From Verticillium longisporum (lineage: Eukaryota; Ascomycota; Sordariomycetes; Glomerellales; Plectosphaerellaceae): a stretch of 64,000 bases of DNA. Below are positions 22,076-33,666 of the stretch, piece by piece; the stretch's first letter is position 1; every line of letters starts with the position of its first letter. Under the pieces are notes generated by a model that did no database searches, was not told the DNA's origin, and saw only the letters and a list, made by a program, of their open reading frames with translations. The stretch lies in NCBI GenBank assembly GCA_019188255.1, contig JAETXT010000002.1, positions 62,001 to 126,000 on the forward strand, read 5' to 3'. The position numbers and the translations under genes were made by a program.

Positions 22076-23073
22076 ATGGGCTCACTCAAGATAGATCTGT
22101 CCCTCCACGACATGGACTATGATTCACTACCGGACCCACGACGAGTCTGGACGGGTGCTCCTGGCTCGCGAGAAGAGGGGCTCGGCCGGCTTGTGCTGCT
22201 GACACCAGATGTCGTGGCCAGAGCTGCCAAATGCATCAAGACCGGTCGCCGTGTGGGCATGAATTGGGACATGAACAAACTTGATGTTGCCAACTTCAAT
22301 CGTGCGCCGACACAACATCATATTGTCTCCCTGCTCGGAGGCGCCGCGTACGACGACGTGTACATCTTCAATCCCCAGCAATCGTCGCAGTGGGATGGGC
22401 TCCGTCACTTTTCCGCTCCGTTCCCGACACCAAACGAGCCGGATAGGCGGCTCTTCTATGGCGGTGTGACGTCGAAAGAAATTGAGGACCGGAATAATAC
22501 GCGAATCGGGCTGCAACACTGGGCAGCGAGGGCATATGCGGAAGGGGCGTTCTGTTGGATTACGTTCGTTACGCTGAACGCCATTCGATCAAGTATAGCA
22601 CCTTTTCCGACCACGCTATCCCTCTTCATACGCTTCAAGGCTGTGCGAAGGAGCAAGGCGTCACGTTTCGCCGCGGAGACTTGCTTTTTGTGCGTATCGG
22701 GGTGACGCAAGAATGGGACACTAAGATGATTGCTTCAGACAAGCTCGCCTACGCCTCGAGCCCAAACCCACAGCATGCTGGGATAGAAGGAACCGAGGAA
22801 ATGCTGAGATGGATCTGGGACGAAGGGTTCGCGGCCGTCGCGGGGGACGCTATCTCTTTTGAGGTATATCCACCAAAGAAATCTCACTCAAGGGGCGAGG
22901 GCGAGGCTGGGGTTCCTGGGGTCTTTCTCCACGAATACCTTCTCGCTGGCTGGGGGGTGCCTGTTGGAGAGCTCTTTGACCTGGAGGAGCTGAGTAGAAT
23001 AAGCGAAGAGGAGAAGAGGTGGGAGTTCTTTGTGACAGCGGCTCCGCTGAACATGCCTGGGGGGCGTATCTAG
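22076..23073 (+). CDS. Cyclase-family (kynurenine-formamidase-like) hydrolase, one frameshift
   Basis: The fungal 'putative cyclase' family is a metal-dependent hydrolase fold shared with bacterial kynurenine formamidase; fungal members usually have no assigned substrate. The N-terminal half carries MNWDMNKLD, HHIVSLLG and the conserved SSQWDGLRHFS, where the HxGTHxDxxxH-type metal site of bacterial enzymes is replaced by the fungal QWDGLRH form. The C-terminal half carries LDYVRYAERH, HAIPLHTLQ, FRRGDLLFVRIG, DAISFEVYP and FLHEYLLAGWGVPVGELFDLEEL. The two halves are in different frames. One additional base in the G run 22544-22547 gives E-G-G-V-L-L-D-Y-V-R, exactly the expected join; repaired length is about 332 residues. 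It converges with the regulator gene 104 bp downstream. Confidence 0.85.
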
Positions 23074-23177
23074 CCCTCCAAACTGCATTGCCATCTTTTG
23101 AGAAGAGCGCAGATTTCCGTGTCAACCATTCGTTTTCAGATTGAAACACAATTGATTGAAGTCATTTTGTACGTAAC

Positions 23178-25988
23178 TCAGAAGCCGTTTACCTCGAAAA
23201 TGTGCAAAATCTCGGTGAACTTGTCTGCTAATCCCCAGCACTTGAGCCTCTGCATCATCAGCTGTGCGTCCCGACTGATGGCTGGTACACAGTCATCGGC
23301 CAGGATGATGACGACGGAACCCAGGCCAGCTGGGCCACCATCGTCAATCCACTGCAGCGTGATTTGTCGCTGGGCTGGCTGGTGAAGCGGCACATCGAGG
23401 CGGATCGGTGTCTTGTCTCCAGGCGTCAGCTCGGCACGGGGTCCATAGGATGAATAGGCGAGGATGAAGACATAGCCCATGAAAGTGCGCATGATCTCGC
23501 ACGGCGCCGATACGAGATACTCGTTGGCAATTGCTATGATTTGTGCAGCATGGTGAACAAGCCTCCGACTCGATCTTCTGTCTTGGGCGAACGAGGATCT
23601 CAGTCGCTTCCGCGCAACCTCGATGCCTTTGTGATGCTTGGCACGCTGGGATATAAGACTGCGGACAATGTAAATTATGACATCCATGACGTCGTTTGCA
23701 GCGTAGAGGTGCGAGTAGTGGCAGAGAAGCCCCGTGATACTAAACTCGGGTCAGCTGAGGCCATTAAAGGTCATCAAACAAACGTTACTTGTAGCTAATG
23801 AGTTCCGAGGTCGTTGCGAGGGTGCCCATCGACTCCAATAACTTCCGTAGTGCACCAAGAAGTGATTGTTTTGACTGCTGGTGTGCACTCAGTAAGGATG
23901 TCAGTCCAAAATGCTCGGGCATTGCCACAATCTCGAGCTGCTTCAAGTCCCAAAGCAGACGTCCAATGACCTGGCCGCAAAGTCTCTTGGCCCAGGTACC
24001 GAGGTGGTTGGGAAAGGCGTGACCAGCTAACGCAGCTTTGAGTATCAAGGACAAGGTAGGGCTCAAGCTCCCAGGTCCAAGGCGGGACCGTAAGGCAAGC
24101 CAAGCTTGGGCTGAAGGTGCATTCCACAGAGACTCAGTACAAGGCAGCGTCCGGGGCAGTTCACTTAGGTCTACGGCACCCCGGCGGCTTGTGAGCGTGC
24201 AAAGACTGCAGTCATACTCGAAAGAGGCCCATGCTGACCTTTGTTCCTTCTCCCGACTTACCCAGGCGGACCACTCTTGGTTGGCATGCTTGGGGCCGGT
24301 CGCCAGAGAGACTTCGTGACCGTCGTCTTCGCCAACACTCCATCGACTACTGAGAAGTCCCATGCCTCTCAGGCTTCCAATGAGTATTCCTCGAGAGCGA
24401 TCAGCATTTTGATACAGTTGCCGATTCCCAGAACCAAGGGAATAAATTTGATGTAGACAGAGTGCATTGAGGTACGAGATGTTGCGATAGTAGGTTCCGT
24501 CAGAAGCGCCCTGTTGTTTCTTAGTGAAGGACGGAGATATATCTTTTGAAAGGCTGACATACCAACCAAGTAATCATCGGCATGCAAATGTCACTGAGTG
24601 ACCAGGACAGCTCGGTGTCCCGCTCTTCGTCGGATAACAAAGCTCCAACACATGCCATCGCGGTCAGCAGCACGGTTGGACACTCTGCCATATTCCAGGT
24701 AGGCCGGTGAAGTATTGGCTGAATATCGTGGAATCGGGCAAAGTAAAGATCAAGCAACCTTTGCAAGTCACTGAGGGCTTGGGCCGTATTGGCGTCTTGA
24801 ACATGTGCTGAGGCGGGCAATTTGCTGTCGGACAGGATCTGGATGAGACTATCAAGTGCGTTGTTTCTGTCAGAAGATCCGCCCCGGAAACTGCTTTGTA
24901 GTACGTCTCTCAAAGGGGGTAACATGTATCTGTGTGGTGCGGAATCTTGGGCTTGGTCAAAAGGCCATGGTTGAAGTGCCTGCTGTGGCTCCAAGGGCCG
25001 TAGTGTTGGGCTTGGATGTGCTGTCCTCGCTTGTCCTTGTCCAGCTGTTGGAGGCCGATCTGGATGTTGCGACGACATCCTCCCTGGTGGCGGGAGAGGC
25101 TGAGGGGTGTATGTCTGGCGATCAGACCAGCCTTCGACGGCAATAGTGTCGATAATCGGAATTTCCTGCAAACCTGGGTTTGACTCGGGCATGTCAAAGT
25201 CCAGCCAGTCGAATCCGATTGTACGAAAATCAGGCTGCATCAACGCAAAATGGGAAGGCGAGATACCAGCGCCATCAGGTTCCAGGGCGTTCACGCCGAA
25301 GATCGCATCGTCTGCCTGTCCGAATCCTCCCACCGAACTGACGGCAGGATCATTATCGAGGTCATCAGCATGGCGCTGGGTACCAAGGTAGGTCGCGGGG
25401 AAGAGGCTGTCGCCCGAAGTTGAGTCAGGAGTTTGGAGGATCTGTGGTGTTTGAGGGATATCGGTGGACTTGAAAGACGGGTCAAATGCTGAAAAGCCGG
25501 TGACGCCCATCGCTTCAGTATTCTCGTTGCCATCGAGAGCATCCAGTGTCTCGGACTCGAGATCAGGCGAACGGGACTGAGATGCACCGGGAAACTCGCA
25601 GATCGCTTGTGCCCCTGTACATGACTGGCAGGGCTGCAAGCGATCGCACTTGAGCTTCTTTGACACACAGCGATGGCATGATCTCTGGACAGATCGTTTG
25701 ACGACGAGGTCGACATGGTGAGCGCCGCGCAAGTGGCGGAGAAGGACATCGTTCCGGGAGAATGTCCTGTCACAATGTGGGCACTTGATCAAAGACTTTC
25801 GGGACGATGGTAGATGCGTAAGACGATGGCGGTTCAGATGGCTGGGCCGAGAGAACCTCGCGTTGCAGTGAGTGCAGGCCAGTGGCTTCTGGACCAGTGT
25901 CAGCAACGTACGGCGGTGACAGTGTGAAATGCAACTGTAAGCTTACAGAACCACGGTCTGTAGTTTCCATGCCTTCGCCCGCCGCCAT
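23178..25988 (-). CDS. Transcription factor with two C2H2 zinc fingers plus Zn2Cys6 cluster
   Basis: A nuclear regulator of 886 residues in four exons: 25947-25988, 24563-25888, 23789-24519 and 23178-23739 (introns 25889-25946, 24520-24562 and 23740-23788, all GT-AG, phases consistent). At the N-terminus are finger 1 CTHCNARFSRPSHLNRHRLTH and finger 2 CPHCDRTFSRNDVLLRHLRG..H, followed immediately by a Zn2Cys6 cluster with six Cys (CHRCVSKKLKC, CQSC, C). A long low-complexity middle leads to the fungal-specific factor domain (YFARFHDIQPILHRPTW). Mixed C2H2/Zn2Cys6 factors often control metabolic genes. Its position between the cyclase and SDR genes makes it the likely local regulator (inference). 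Met 25988 was chosen; the first exon is open upstream to 26129. Confidence 0.88.
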
Positions 25989-26343
25989 GGTGTTGGCTAA
26001 TTTGTTGTGTTGCGAGAAAGATGTGCAAACCGCACAAGGCGCCTCTCCAGCCATCAAGACAGTCAGGCCATCTCCCCAGGCGTACCTGCCCTGATCTGGG
26101 GTGTGCTTGCCACTAGAAGACCTGAACAAGGACGACGAGAATGCAGGGATGCGTCGGGCGGGGCAAGGTTGCAGCTAGGCAGCGCTAGGAACGCCCCAAA
26201 GCTCAGGGGAGTCTGCTGTATTATGTGCCTGACCTCTACCTACAGCTCGGCCCCATGTACCATTTTCGTCCCTCCCACTCATGCCGATACATCACATTTC
26301 AGTCCATCCATACATACTCTCGACGCCTGCTTGGTAGCCCGAC
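25989..26343. other. Regulator promoter / SDR 3' flank
   Basis: Short intergenic segment. Nothing beyond possible upstream in-frame codons of the regulator. Confidence 0.5.
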
Positions 26344-27163
26344 TCATACACAACGCCCTCCATCGACCTAGCACGCACAGTTAGCCATCATTGTCACCAG
26401 CACCAGCACGTTATCAACAGGAGAGAAGGCGTACCTCAATATTGACACCTGTGATGAAAGCCGCCTCATCGCTTGCCAGATAGCAGCAAGAGTTGGCAAT
26501 GTCTTCTGGTGTCGACGGCCTTCCCAGAGGAATCGTCGACACGAAGCCCTTGCGGTTCTCCTCGGTATCAGGCTTGCCAATGAACAAATGTGTCATGCCT
26601 GTGCTGCCAACAACGGGCGATACGGAGTTGAATCGAATCTGGTTCGGGCCGTATTCGACAGCCATCGTCTTGGTTGCGTTGATGACGGCAGCCTTGGACG
26701 CGTTATACCATGTCAAGCGTGGCCTGGGCCGCGTGCCCGCCGTTGACGCAACCTGGATGAAGCAGCCGGGCCTCTTGTGCTCGAGAAAGTACGGCAACAG
26801 CACGTTGACTGAGTGGTAGACGCTCTTGACATTGACATTCATGACGAGATCAAAGTCCTTCTCCGTCACCTCCTCTGTCGGCTTGTTCGCGTACGTGGCG
26901 CCGGCGTTGTTAATGACGAGGTCGAGCTGCCCGAACCTGTCGAGGGCCAACTTCAAGAGCTGCTCCCAATCCGCGGGTTTTGTGACATCGGCGCGCTGAA
27001 AGACGGCGCCGAGGTCTTTGGCCACGGCTTGGCCTTGCTCCTCCGACAGGTCGGCGATGATGACGTTGGCTCCTTCAGCGACGAACTTGGTGGCAATGCC
27101 CTTGCCGAATCCAGAGGCTGCGCCCGTCACGATGGCGGTCTTTCCCTGGAGGCGGCCTGTCAT
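26344..27163 (-). CDS. Short-chain dehydrogenase/reductase (classical SDR)
   Basis: A NAD(P)(H)-dependent oxidoreductase of 250 residues, the classical SDR length. The cofactor motif is TGAASGFGKG, followed by DLSEEQ (Asp after strand 2, favouring NAD(H)), NNAG, the catalytic Ser in VASTAGTR, and YNASK (YxxxK), then SPVVGSTGM and LASDEAAFITGVNIEVDGG. A 67-bp intron (26368-26434, GTACGC...TGCTAG, branch CTAAC) splits off the last seven codons (26344-26367), restoring the conserved V-D-G-G end. The substrate cannot be told from sequence. It is divergent from the 3-isopropylmalate dehydrogenase gene and next to the regulator. Confidence 0.92.
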
Positions 27164-27953
27164 TGTGCCTTATGGAATGGCGATGTGACGGTAAGCGGTG
27201 AAAAGGAAGAGGGCGACAAAGCAATGCAACGATTTCAAGCTGGGGTTCGACGGGTTGTGTGTTACGACGGCGTCTGGCTGCAAGTGGGATGTTCGTCGAG
27301 ATCTCAACAGGCCATGTCCTAGCTTTTGGCATTCGTTGTCGTCTCATAGCTACCCCTCCTTCGCTTTCCTGTGACCCATGGCTGTTCTGTAGATTACCTA
27401 CCGAACTAGGAAAGCAGGTCTAAGTTACCCCAGAACGTACCCCTCAACGGGTCCTAGCCCCGTGGACACTGGTCGTTGTCAGTGGTGGCATCCCTGCTGG
27501 GCGACGTGGTGGTACACTCCGATGGTGACGGGATGTGCCACAACCCCAACTAAACGGGTCCTCAGCAAGCTCATGAGGGGTCCAGAGTCGTATCAACGCA
27601 CAAGTCGGCTGCGAGCTACTTGGCTACTGTCAGACGCCCGATTTATACCGAGATCGGATCATGCTTACTGCTAACCTCGCGGTATTCCCGCTGGCTTGAT
27701 TAGCTGCCATGCATCCCTTGCGTTGGCATCATGACTTGAGTAACTGCTTGAATCGCGTCTAGTCAGCCCGAGATCGGACGACAACCGAGGACGTCTGATT
27801 CTATCAGAAATGCAAAATGTCTGATGGTTGGGAACTAAAACTTGACACTCACAATCTAGGCAGTGCTACAAGTCTGCCATCTTGGGATCCATCAGACTCG
27901 GCTGTACCATTTTCTCAACTTCCAGCGAACGTCACGACCCTACCACCGCAGCC
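27164..27953. promoter_or_regulatory. Divergent promoter, SDR / isopropylmalate dehydrogenase
   Basis: 790-bp shared upstream region. It has short GC-rich inverted motifs around 27445-27570 but no gene or recognisable site cluster. Confidence 0.45.
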
Positions 27954-29078
27954 ATGTCTGACACAAAGACGTTTCGCATCCTGGTCCTCCCAGGCGACCA
28001 TGTCGGCCCTGAGATCATGGCCGAAGCTCTGAAAGTCCTCGACGTTGTTCAGGACTCCCGGCCCAACATTCGATTCGAGCGCACCACAGACATTGTCGGC
28101 GGCGCCAGCATTGACAAGCACGGCGTGCCCGTAACGCAGTCGGTCCTGGACGCCGCCAAAGCCTCGGACGCAGTCCTCTTTGGCAGCATCGGCGGCCCCG
28201 AGTGGGCCGCCGCCACGCCGACGCCAGAATCCGGCCTTCTGCAGCTCAGGCAGCACCTCGACGCATTCGCCAATCTCCGTCCCTGCGAGATCCTGGTGCC
28301 CTCCCTCGTAGGCAACTCCCCCATCAAGCCCGAGCTCGTCACGGGCACAAAGTTCATCGTGGTCCGCGAGAACTGCGGCGGTGCCTACTTTGGCGAGAAG
28401 CGCGAGGAAGCCGACGTGGCCTCGGATCTCTGGGTCTATTCGCGCCCCGAGATCGAGCGGCTCGCCCGCGTGAGCGCCGCCGTGGCCCGCATTCTCGGCG
28501 ACGGCGGTCAGCAGCCGGCCACGGTCTGGAGCGCCGACAAGGCCAACGTGCTCGCCAGCGGCCGTCTCTGGCGCCGCGTCACGTCCGACATCTTTGCTCG
28601 CGAGTTCCCCGACGTTGCGCTGCAGCACCAGCTGGCCGACAGCATGGCCATGCTGATGGTGCGCGACCCGCGCCGCTTCAACGGCGTCATCCACACGGAC
28701 AACACCTTTGGCGACGTCCTCTCCGACATCTCGGGCGGCATTACAGGCACGCTGGGCGTCCTGCCGAGCGCGAGCATTTCGGGCGTGCCGGGCGAGGGCC
28801 GATGCAACGGCATCTACGAGCCCGTTCACGGCAGCGCGCCCGACATCTCAGGCAAGGGACTGGCGAATCCTGTGGCACAGATTCTCAGCCTGGCCATGAT
28901 GCTGCGGTACTCGTTCCTGCTCGAGGCGGAGGCGTCGGCCATTGAGAAGGCTGTGGTGAAAGTCCTGGATGCGAAGGAAGCTGGTGGCCTCGAGGTCAGG
29001 ACGGGAGACCTGGGTGGAAAGTCGACATGTAGTCAAGTGGGAGATGCTGTGTGTGAGGTTCTGAAAAAATTGCTTTGA
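27954..29078 (+). CDS. 3-isopropylmalate dehydrogenase
   Basis: This NAD+-dependent beta-decarboxylating dehydrogenase converts 3-isopropylmalate to the 2-keto acid precursor of leucine. It is a single exon of 374 residues. Motifs: LPGDHVGPEIMAEALKVL, LFGSIGGPEW, LRPCEILVPS, ENCGGAYFGEKRE (substrate Arg/Tyr region), ADKANVLASGRLWRR, TDNTFGDVLSDISG (metal-binding Asp residues) and EPVHGSAPDISGKGLANP (cofactor-binding loop). These agree with the IPMDH rather than isocitrate dehydrogenase subgroup. Fungi often carry two leu2 paralogues; the placement beside an SDR, a regulator and a cyclase hints that this could be the pathway-dedicated copy. I cannot check for the other. The start at MSDTKTF is the first Met matching the family's N-terminus. 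Confidence 0.93.
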   Translation: MSDTKTFRILVLPGDHVGPEIMAEALKVLDVVQDSRPNIRFERTTDIVGGASIDKHGVPVTQSVLDAAKASDAVLFGSIGGPEWAAATPTPESGLLQLRQHLDAFANLRPCEILVPSLVGNSPIKPELVTGTKFIVVRENCGGAYFGEKREEADVASDLWVYSRPEIERLARVSAAVARILGDGGQQPATVWSADKANVLASGRLWRRVTSDIFAREFPDVALQHQLADSMAMLMVRDPRRFNGVIHTDNTFGDVLSDISGGITGTLGVLPSASISGVPGEGRCNGIYEPVHGSAPDISGKGLANPVAQILSLAMMLRYSFLLEAEASAIEKAVVKVLDAKEAGGLEVRTGDLGGKSTCSQVGDAVCEVLKKLL

Positions 29079-29413
29079 CCAGGAGCAGACTGTCTATTGA
29101 AATCTTGGCGGAGCTGGTTTATAGCCTGTCCCGCTGAGCATGAAGCATTCGAAGAGATGGCATAACCACCGGGACAGGTTGGTTATGCATCGTTGAAGAA
29201 TGAAACTCGTTCTTTTTTTTGCGCTCCTGAAAACACTCATCCTCCTTGTCTCTTTCCTTGCCTTGACATGTGCTGGGTGGGTATGATACGCGCTCCGAGC
29301 TAAACCACTGGTCTCCAAGATACCTAACAAGGACAAATAGTCGTCACAACAATCACAGCCCAGAGCCTTTCTCTGCCGAACAAAACTCGCTTGATTGAAT
29401 GATGCATGAACTC
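29079..29413. other. Convergent 3' region
   Basis: 3' flanks of IPMDH and the TAPT1-like gene. Nothing recognised. Confidence 0.5.
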
Positions 29414-32400
29414 CTACCAAATGCGTTTCGTAACCATTTCATACCGCTGAACGCCGTGATATTCACCCTCGGGTGGTTTATCGGATTTCGCCGGCCGCCC
29501 CTTGCCAGCGAGGCCCTCGTCCTTATCGGCATGGATCCATCGCTTCTTTTCATCCGGGATCTCCACATGACCATAACCACCCAGCCGCTTTCCTTTTGCG
29601 TCGTATGAATCTGGCTCCGCCTGAGCCGTAGCGATGAGATGCTCCTTCTTCTTCATTCTCGCATACCGATCCCTCGAGTAGCGGAGAAGGACCATGCTGA
29701 GTAATATCTTGAAAACGAGCAGAACCAAAAATGCGATGAAAAACACAACAAGCATGGTCACCGCAGCGATGACATCGTCGGTTGACCAAGAGAACCAGGA
29801 GGCCTTGCCGTTCGAGGAACCATCCGCTTGCTGCCCGTACACTGCCCGACCGAGTGCGTCCCGCAGAAGCGAGTCCAGTCGGTCGAGCGCAGCTGTCATG
29901 GCAGGCGAAGACGGAGTGGCTGACTCCTCTGAGAGAGACGTCTGTGTTGATCTGATGATGGGCGCTGCAACTCGCGTCGAGACAAACATGTGATATGTCT
30001 GAACAGACGCCCTGATGAAGAGGCAAGCCAAGGGCAGCGTAGCAAGCCCAACGCGCCGAGTCAGACTAGGCCTGACAAATGCCTGAACACAATTAGTCGA
30101 AAGGCCATGACGCGCAAGGGGCCAGGGGAGAACATACGTTTGTGTAGTAATCCTTGCACAGAATGTCGAGGATTCTACTGTAAAAGGTTGGTCTGATCTT
30201 GTTGAACTTGTTGATATACGCATGCTTGATGGTATCAACCAGAATCTCGCTTCCTATGACGATGAGGAATGGTGATAGGACCTCGCCTGACCACAGCCAG
30301 GATGGCAAGACGGTGAAGCTGTGAGGTAGAATGAAGGGGCTGTGCTGCGGTTTGGTACTTGACACCTTCAAGTCACCGCTGAGACCAGCTCCAGGGATGG
30401 AGAGACCGCCGACCTCCACAACGTTGCGCATGCCAATTATGAACAACATGAGCCAGAGTTGGAATCTTTCGGTGATGTCTGCGCAAGTCAACTGGAAGAG
30501 ATTGTCTTTTTCAAAACGCTTGAAGACGGTGCTCTTGACTTCGACGAATTGGTTTGACAAGAGCAAGGTCAACAGAGCGTTGGAGTACGAGTTGACGGCT
30601 ACGTTGAGCGTAATGACCTGGTAATACAATGCAACGGAATGTATGCAGTTGTAGACGAGAGCGAGAAGGAACAGGCCGAAGGGGAGCAGCAGCTTGGAGC
30701 GCCCCGATTTGTTGCGTGAAAGCGCTTCGGTGCTCAGCAAGCATTCAAAGATGTCCTGGCCCAAGGCGGACAGTAGGCGGTCGCCAACCTGAATCAAAGT
30801 TAGCAACCCGTCATTGGCTTCAAGACACAGCAACTCACCTCGAGCACATTGTAAATGACGTAGAGCTTGATGGCGTCTTGACCTCGAATCACGTGGTACA
30901 TTCGGCTCGCATCCAGGTTCATCAGGAAAGTCGAGCTAAAAAGAATGATGGCACCTTGCAGGATATCGGCCTTGTGCATGGATGTCAGACTCGACGGCAT
31001 CGACTTCGTCCTGCGATGCCGGAGACTGCCATGCGATCCGTGGTGCTGGTGGCTATGGGTACGACCAACAGGATGACCACTGCCATTAGCCTTGGCATCA
31101 AGGTTCAGACGGATTCTGGGACCAGTGTCGGGCATTTGGTTGTCGGCGGCCGCGACCGTGGCCAAATTGTCGTGCGAGCTGGCAGCGCGCTTCAATCGAC
31201 TCTGGCTTTGGCTACGACTGAGCGTCCCAGGCGCGGCATCGCACTCATCGCATTGTACGTGAACAGACGGCCGACGTCCTCGGGACCACAGTCGACCAAG
31301 TCCACTCCAGACATAACTTGCTATCCATTTGGCTTCCCTAGCCACTACGTAGACCCACCATCGGATCAAGACGCCAACGGCGACGCAAAATCGGATAGGC
31401 AAGATTGTGAAGTTGTAAAGCCAGGCGTCCAGACAGGCTAGCGTTCCGAAGTAGAGCGTTCTCTCGAGGTAAAACGGAATCAGTAGAACGTTTTTGAGGC
31501 GCTCAATCTTGACGGCATTGGACTCGTAGGGAACATCATTCGTATGCGAGTGGTGAATGTACAAGGGGCACGGGCGGTGCGGTGACAGCTCGAGTTGGTG
31601 GGGGGTCGGGATGGACATGAGTGGCAGGGGAATGGAAGCCGGCATTGGTGGTGGCATGGCCGGCTCCACCGCTTGCGGTCTTAGATACGTCTGAGGTGTC
31701 GTCTTGGGTGTTGAGAAGGCGGCGGTGCCATTCGAATTAAGGTTCAGCGGCGGAGGGCGGAGAGAGGGGTTCAGCGAGTTCCGTCGTGGAGGTGAAGTCC
31801 GTGACTGGTCATGTTTTCGGTTTCCAGGCGGCGTGGATAAGGTTCTTCCTGTGGTCGGTCGTCTCCATTGTTCGTAGGCACGCGATGTTCGCCCGCTATC
31901 AGCAGTCAAGGGACCTGTCCTCGCGCTGTCGGGCAACTGATGGGCCGACTGGCGAAGGCTCTTGATCTGCTCGGCCAGGGAGATGAGAGGGGGCCGGCCA
32001 TGGTCTGCACCGTCGTCCGACACAACGGCGACAGGCAGGGACTCGGGTTCGGTCAGCTGCTGCATGCCCGCAGCAGAAAGACGCCTGACTTGTTCGTGGC
32101 CTTGCGGTCTCTTAGAGCCAGACGTGTTTCGAGGCCGGTTGCCGAACCCTTCGGCTTTTGGCTCAACTGCCGACACAGGCTCAGACACTGTATGCGACTT
32201 TCTGGGCCTTGTAACCTCGAGCGCTGCGCCAGAGGAGATGGAGTCGGAGGAGGTGTCTTCGTCCGAATTCCCAGCATGAATGGTCGGCAGGGCTGAGGCT
32301 GTCGGGACAGGTGGTGCAGAGGCAGGAACCGTGGGCGGTGAAGGGAAGGGGACAACGGTCGTGGCGATCGTCCTGTCGTTCGAGTGAATGGTGGCCTCCG

Positions 32401-32587
32401 CATCGGCAGGAACGTCGACAAGTTCCGGTGGCGGCGTAGGCATCTTGGAAGCCGAGTCGACAGCGTCCCCGGCTGCTACGGCAAGTTCGACCTTGCGGTC
32501 ATGGTGGTGAGCACGATTGGCGGCACCATTGGTGGTAGGGGAATGCGTCCCGCGGCCATTCAACCCCGATCCTTCGCTACTGGCCAT
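29414..32587 (-). CDS. TAPT1 / Emp65-family endoplasmic reticulum membrane protein
   Basis: Three exons (30839-32587, 30138-30788, 29414-30082; introns 30789-30838 GTGAGT...ATTCAG and 30083-30137 GTATGT...GTTCAG) give 1022 residues. The N-terminal ~400 residues are Pro/Ser/Thr-rich and predicted disordered. The conserved TAPT1 core starts near NAVKIERLKNVLLIPFYLER, with several membrane spans, HKADILQGAIILFSSTFL, RMYHVIRGQDAIKLYVIYN and the family block FECLLSTEALSR. GSEILVDTIKHAYINKFN and IRPTFYSRILDILCKDYY follow, then further helices and a basic C-terminal tail. The family includes human TAPT1 and yeast Emp65, an ER protein linked to protein folding with Slp1. An extended frame to 32881 exists, but Met 32587 (MASSEGSGLNGR) looks like the natural start. 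Confidence 0.9.
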
Positions 32588-33666
32588 CGGCGTCGATTGT
32601 AGTCGCCATTCGGGGGGGAGGGGGAATGCGACAAAGTCTGGCGAGAGGCAAACGAGGCTGGCTGTTGCTGTCGAAGAAGGAGCCAATGAAGTTGTGGTCG
32701 AGGTGCAAAAAGCAGCGCGGTTCGCAGCAAGCACTCTTGCGGAGATGTGATAGCCTTGCGTTGGGCGATGCAGTGTACCTGTGTACCTAGTGAGTGGCCC
32801 AGGCCAGGCCACCCAAAGGCTCATGGCTGTCGGTGCTCGTCGACAAACCCGCCACAGGCAAGGTAGGGGCTGGGCCCACATGGATTGACAGCATGACCAG
32901 GACCAATGCCGTTCGCATGTCCCACCTGCCGTCGAGGATAGTGGGGTGGGAGATGGAAGCTGTGCAGTGCTTCTGCTACTAGGTACCTAGGTAGGTACCT
33001 TAGGTACCTACCTTACCTTACCGACCTACCGACCTATCCAGGTAGGTACCTGCGCTCCAGTACCTGGGAGCCAAGTGATCGCATCGCCAATCTCTAGCCC
33101 CTCCTCACGACCACCCACATCCACCTCCCACCCTAAGACCCCGAACGGCCGGGGTGCCAGCATTCGAGGGCGGGGTTTCGATGCGATGCCGTACCAAATT
33201 TGCATCCGAACCATGGCAAGCCTGCGCGGGATTTGGTTGACATGACTCTGCACCTTGACAAAGCCAGATCCCCTCAGCGCGTGGCAGCTAGCTCGGCCAA
33301 CTTGGTTCTTAACTCCAGCTTGCCGATATCACCGACACAGATCGCGACTGGTGCCCGGGAACGGCACCCAAGAACTGTGGGGTTGTGGATTCCACTTGCG
33401 GGGACCACCACGTTCGCAGACACCGAATTCCCCTCGATATGACGCGATGGCGGCCAGGTCGGCACGGCTAGTGACACTGGGACACAGGACCCTGACCCAG
33501 TTGTATCCGTACCTTGCCCAGGGAACCGGAAATATTTATTAGAAAGGCGTCGACAAGTCCGCCGCCTAGTGTAGTTCTCCTTGTCACCCCATCTCTTGCG
33601 CTTCTTCATTGCTCGCCTTGACGACGACCACTCAAACAACAGTACCACCACAGACACACGCTCACA
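32588..33666. promoter_or_regulatory. Divergent upstream region with TACC/GGTA palindromic tract
   Basis: Shared upstream region of the TAPT1-like and dienelactone hydrolase genes. 32979-33050 is a run of overlapping GGTACCTAGG/CTACCTTACC units. No ORF recognised. Confidence 0.55.
32979..33050. repeat. Degenerate GGTACCTA / TACCTTACC repeat tract
   Basis: About 70 bp built almost only from overlapping TAGGTACC, CTACCTTA and CGACCTA units, many of them palindromic. The same words occur near 14035 and 18670. Confidence 0.7.

Noticed and set aside
27915..28829. 304-codon ORF antisense to isopropylmalate dehydrogenase
   Set aside because: It is the complement of a GC-rich conserved coding exon; the translation is Ala/Gly/Arg/Val-rich with no domain.
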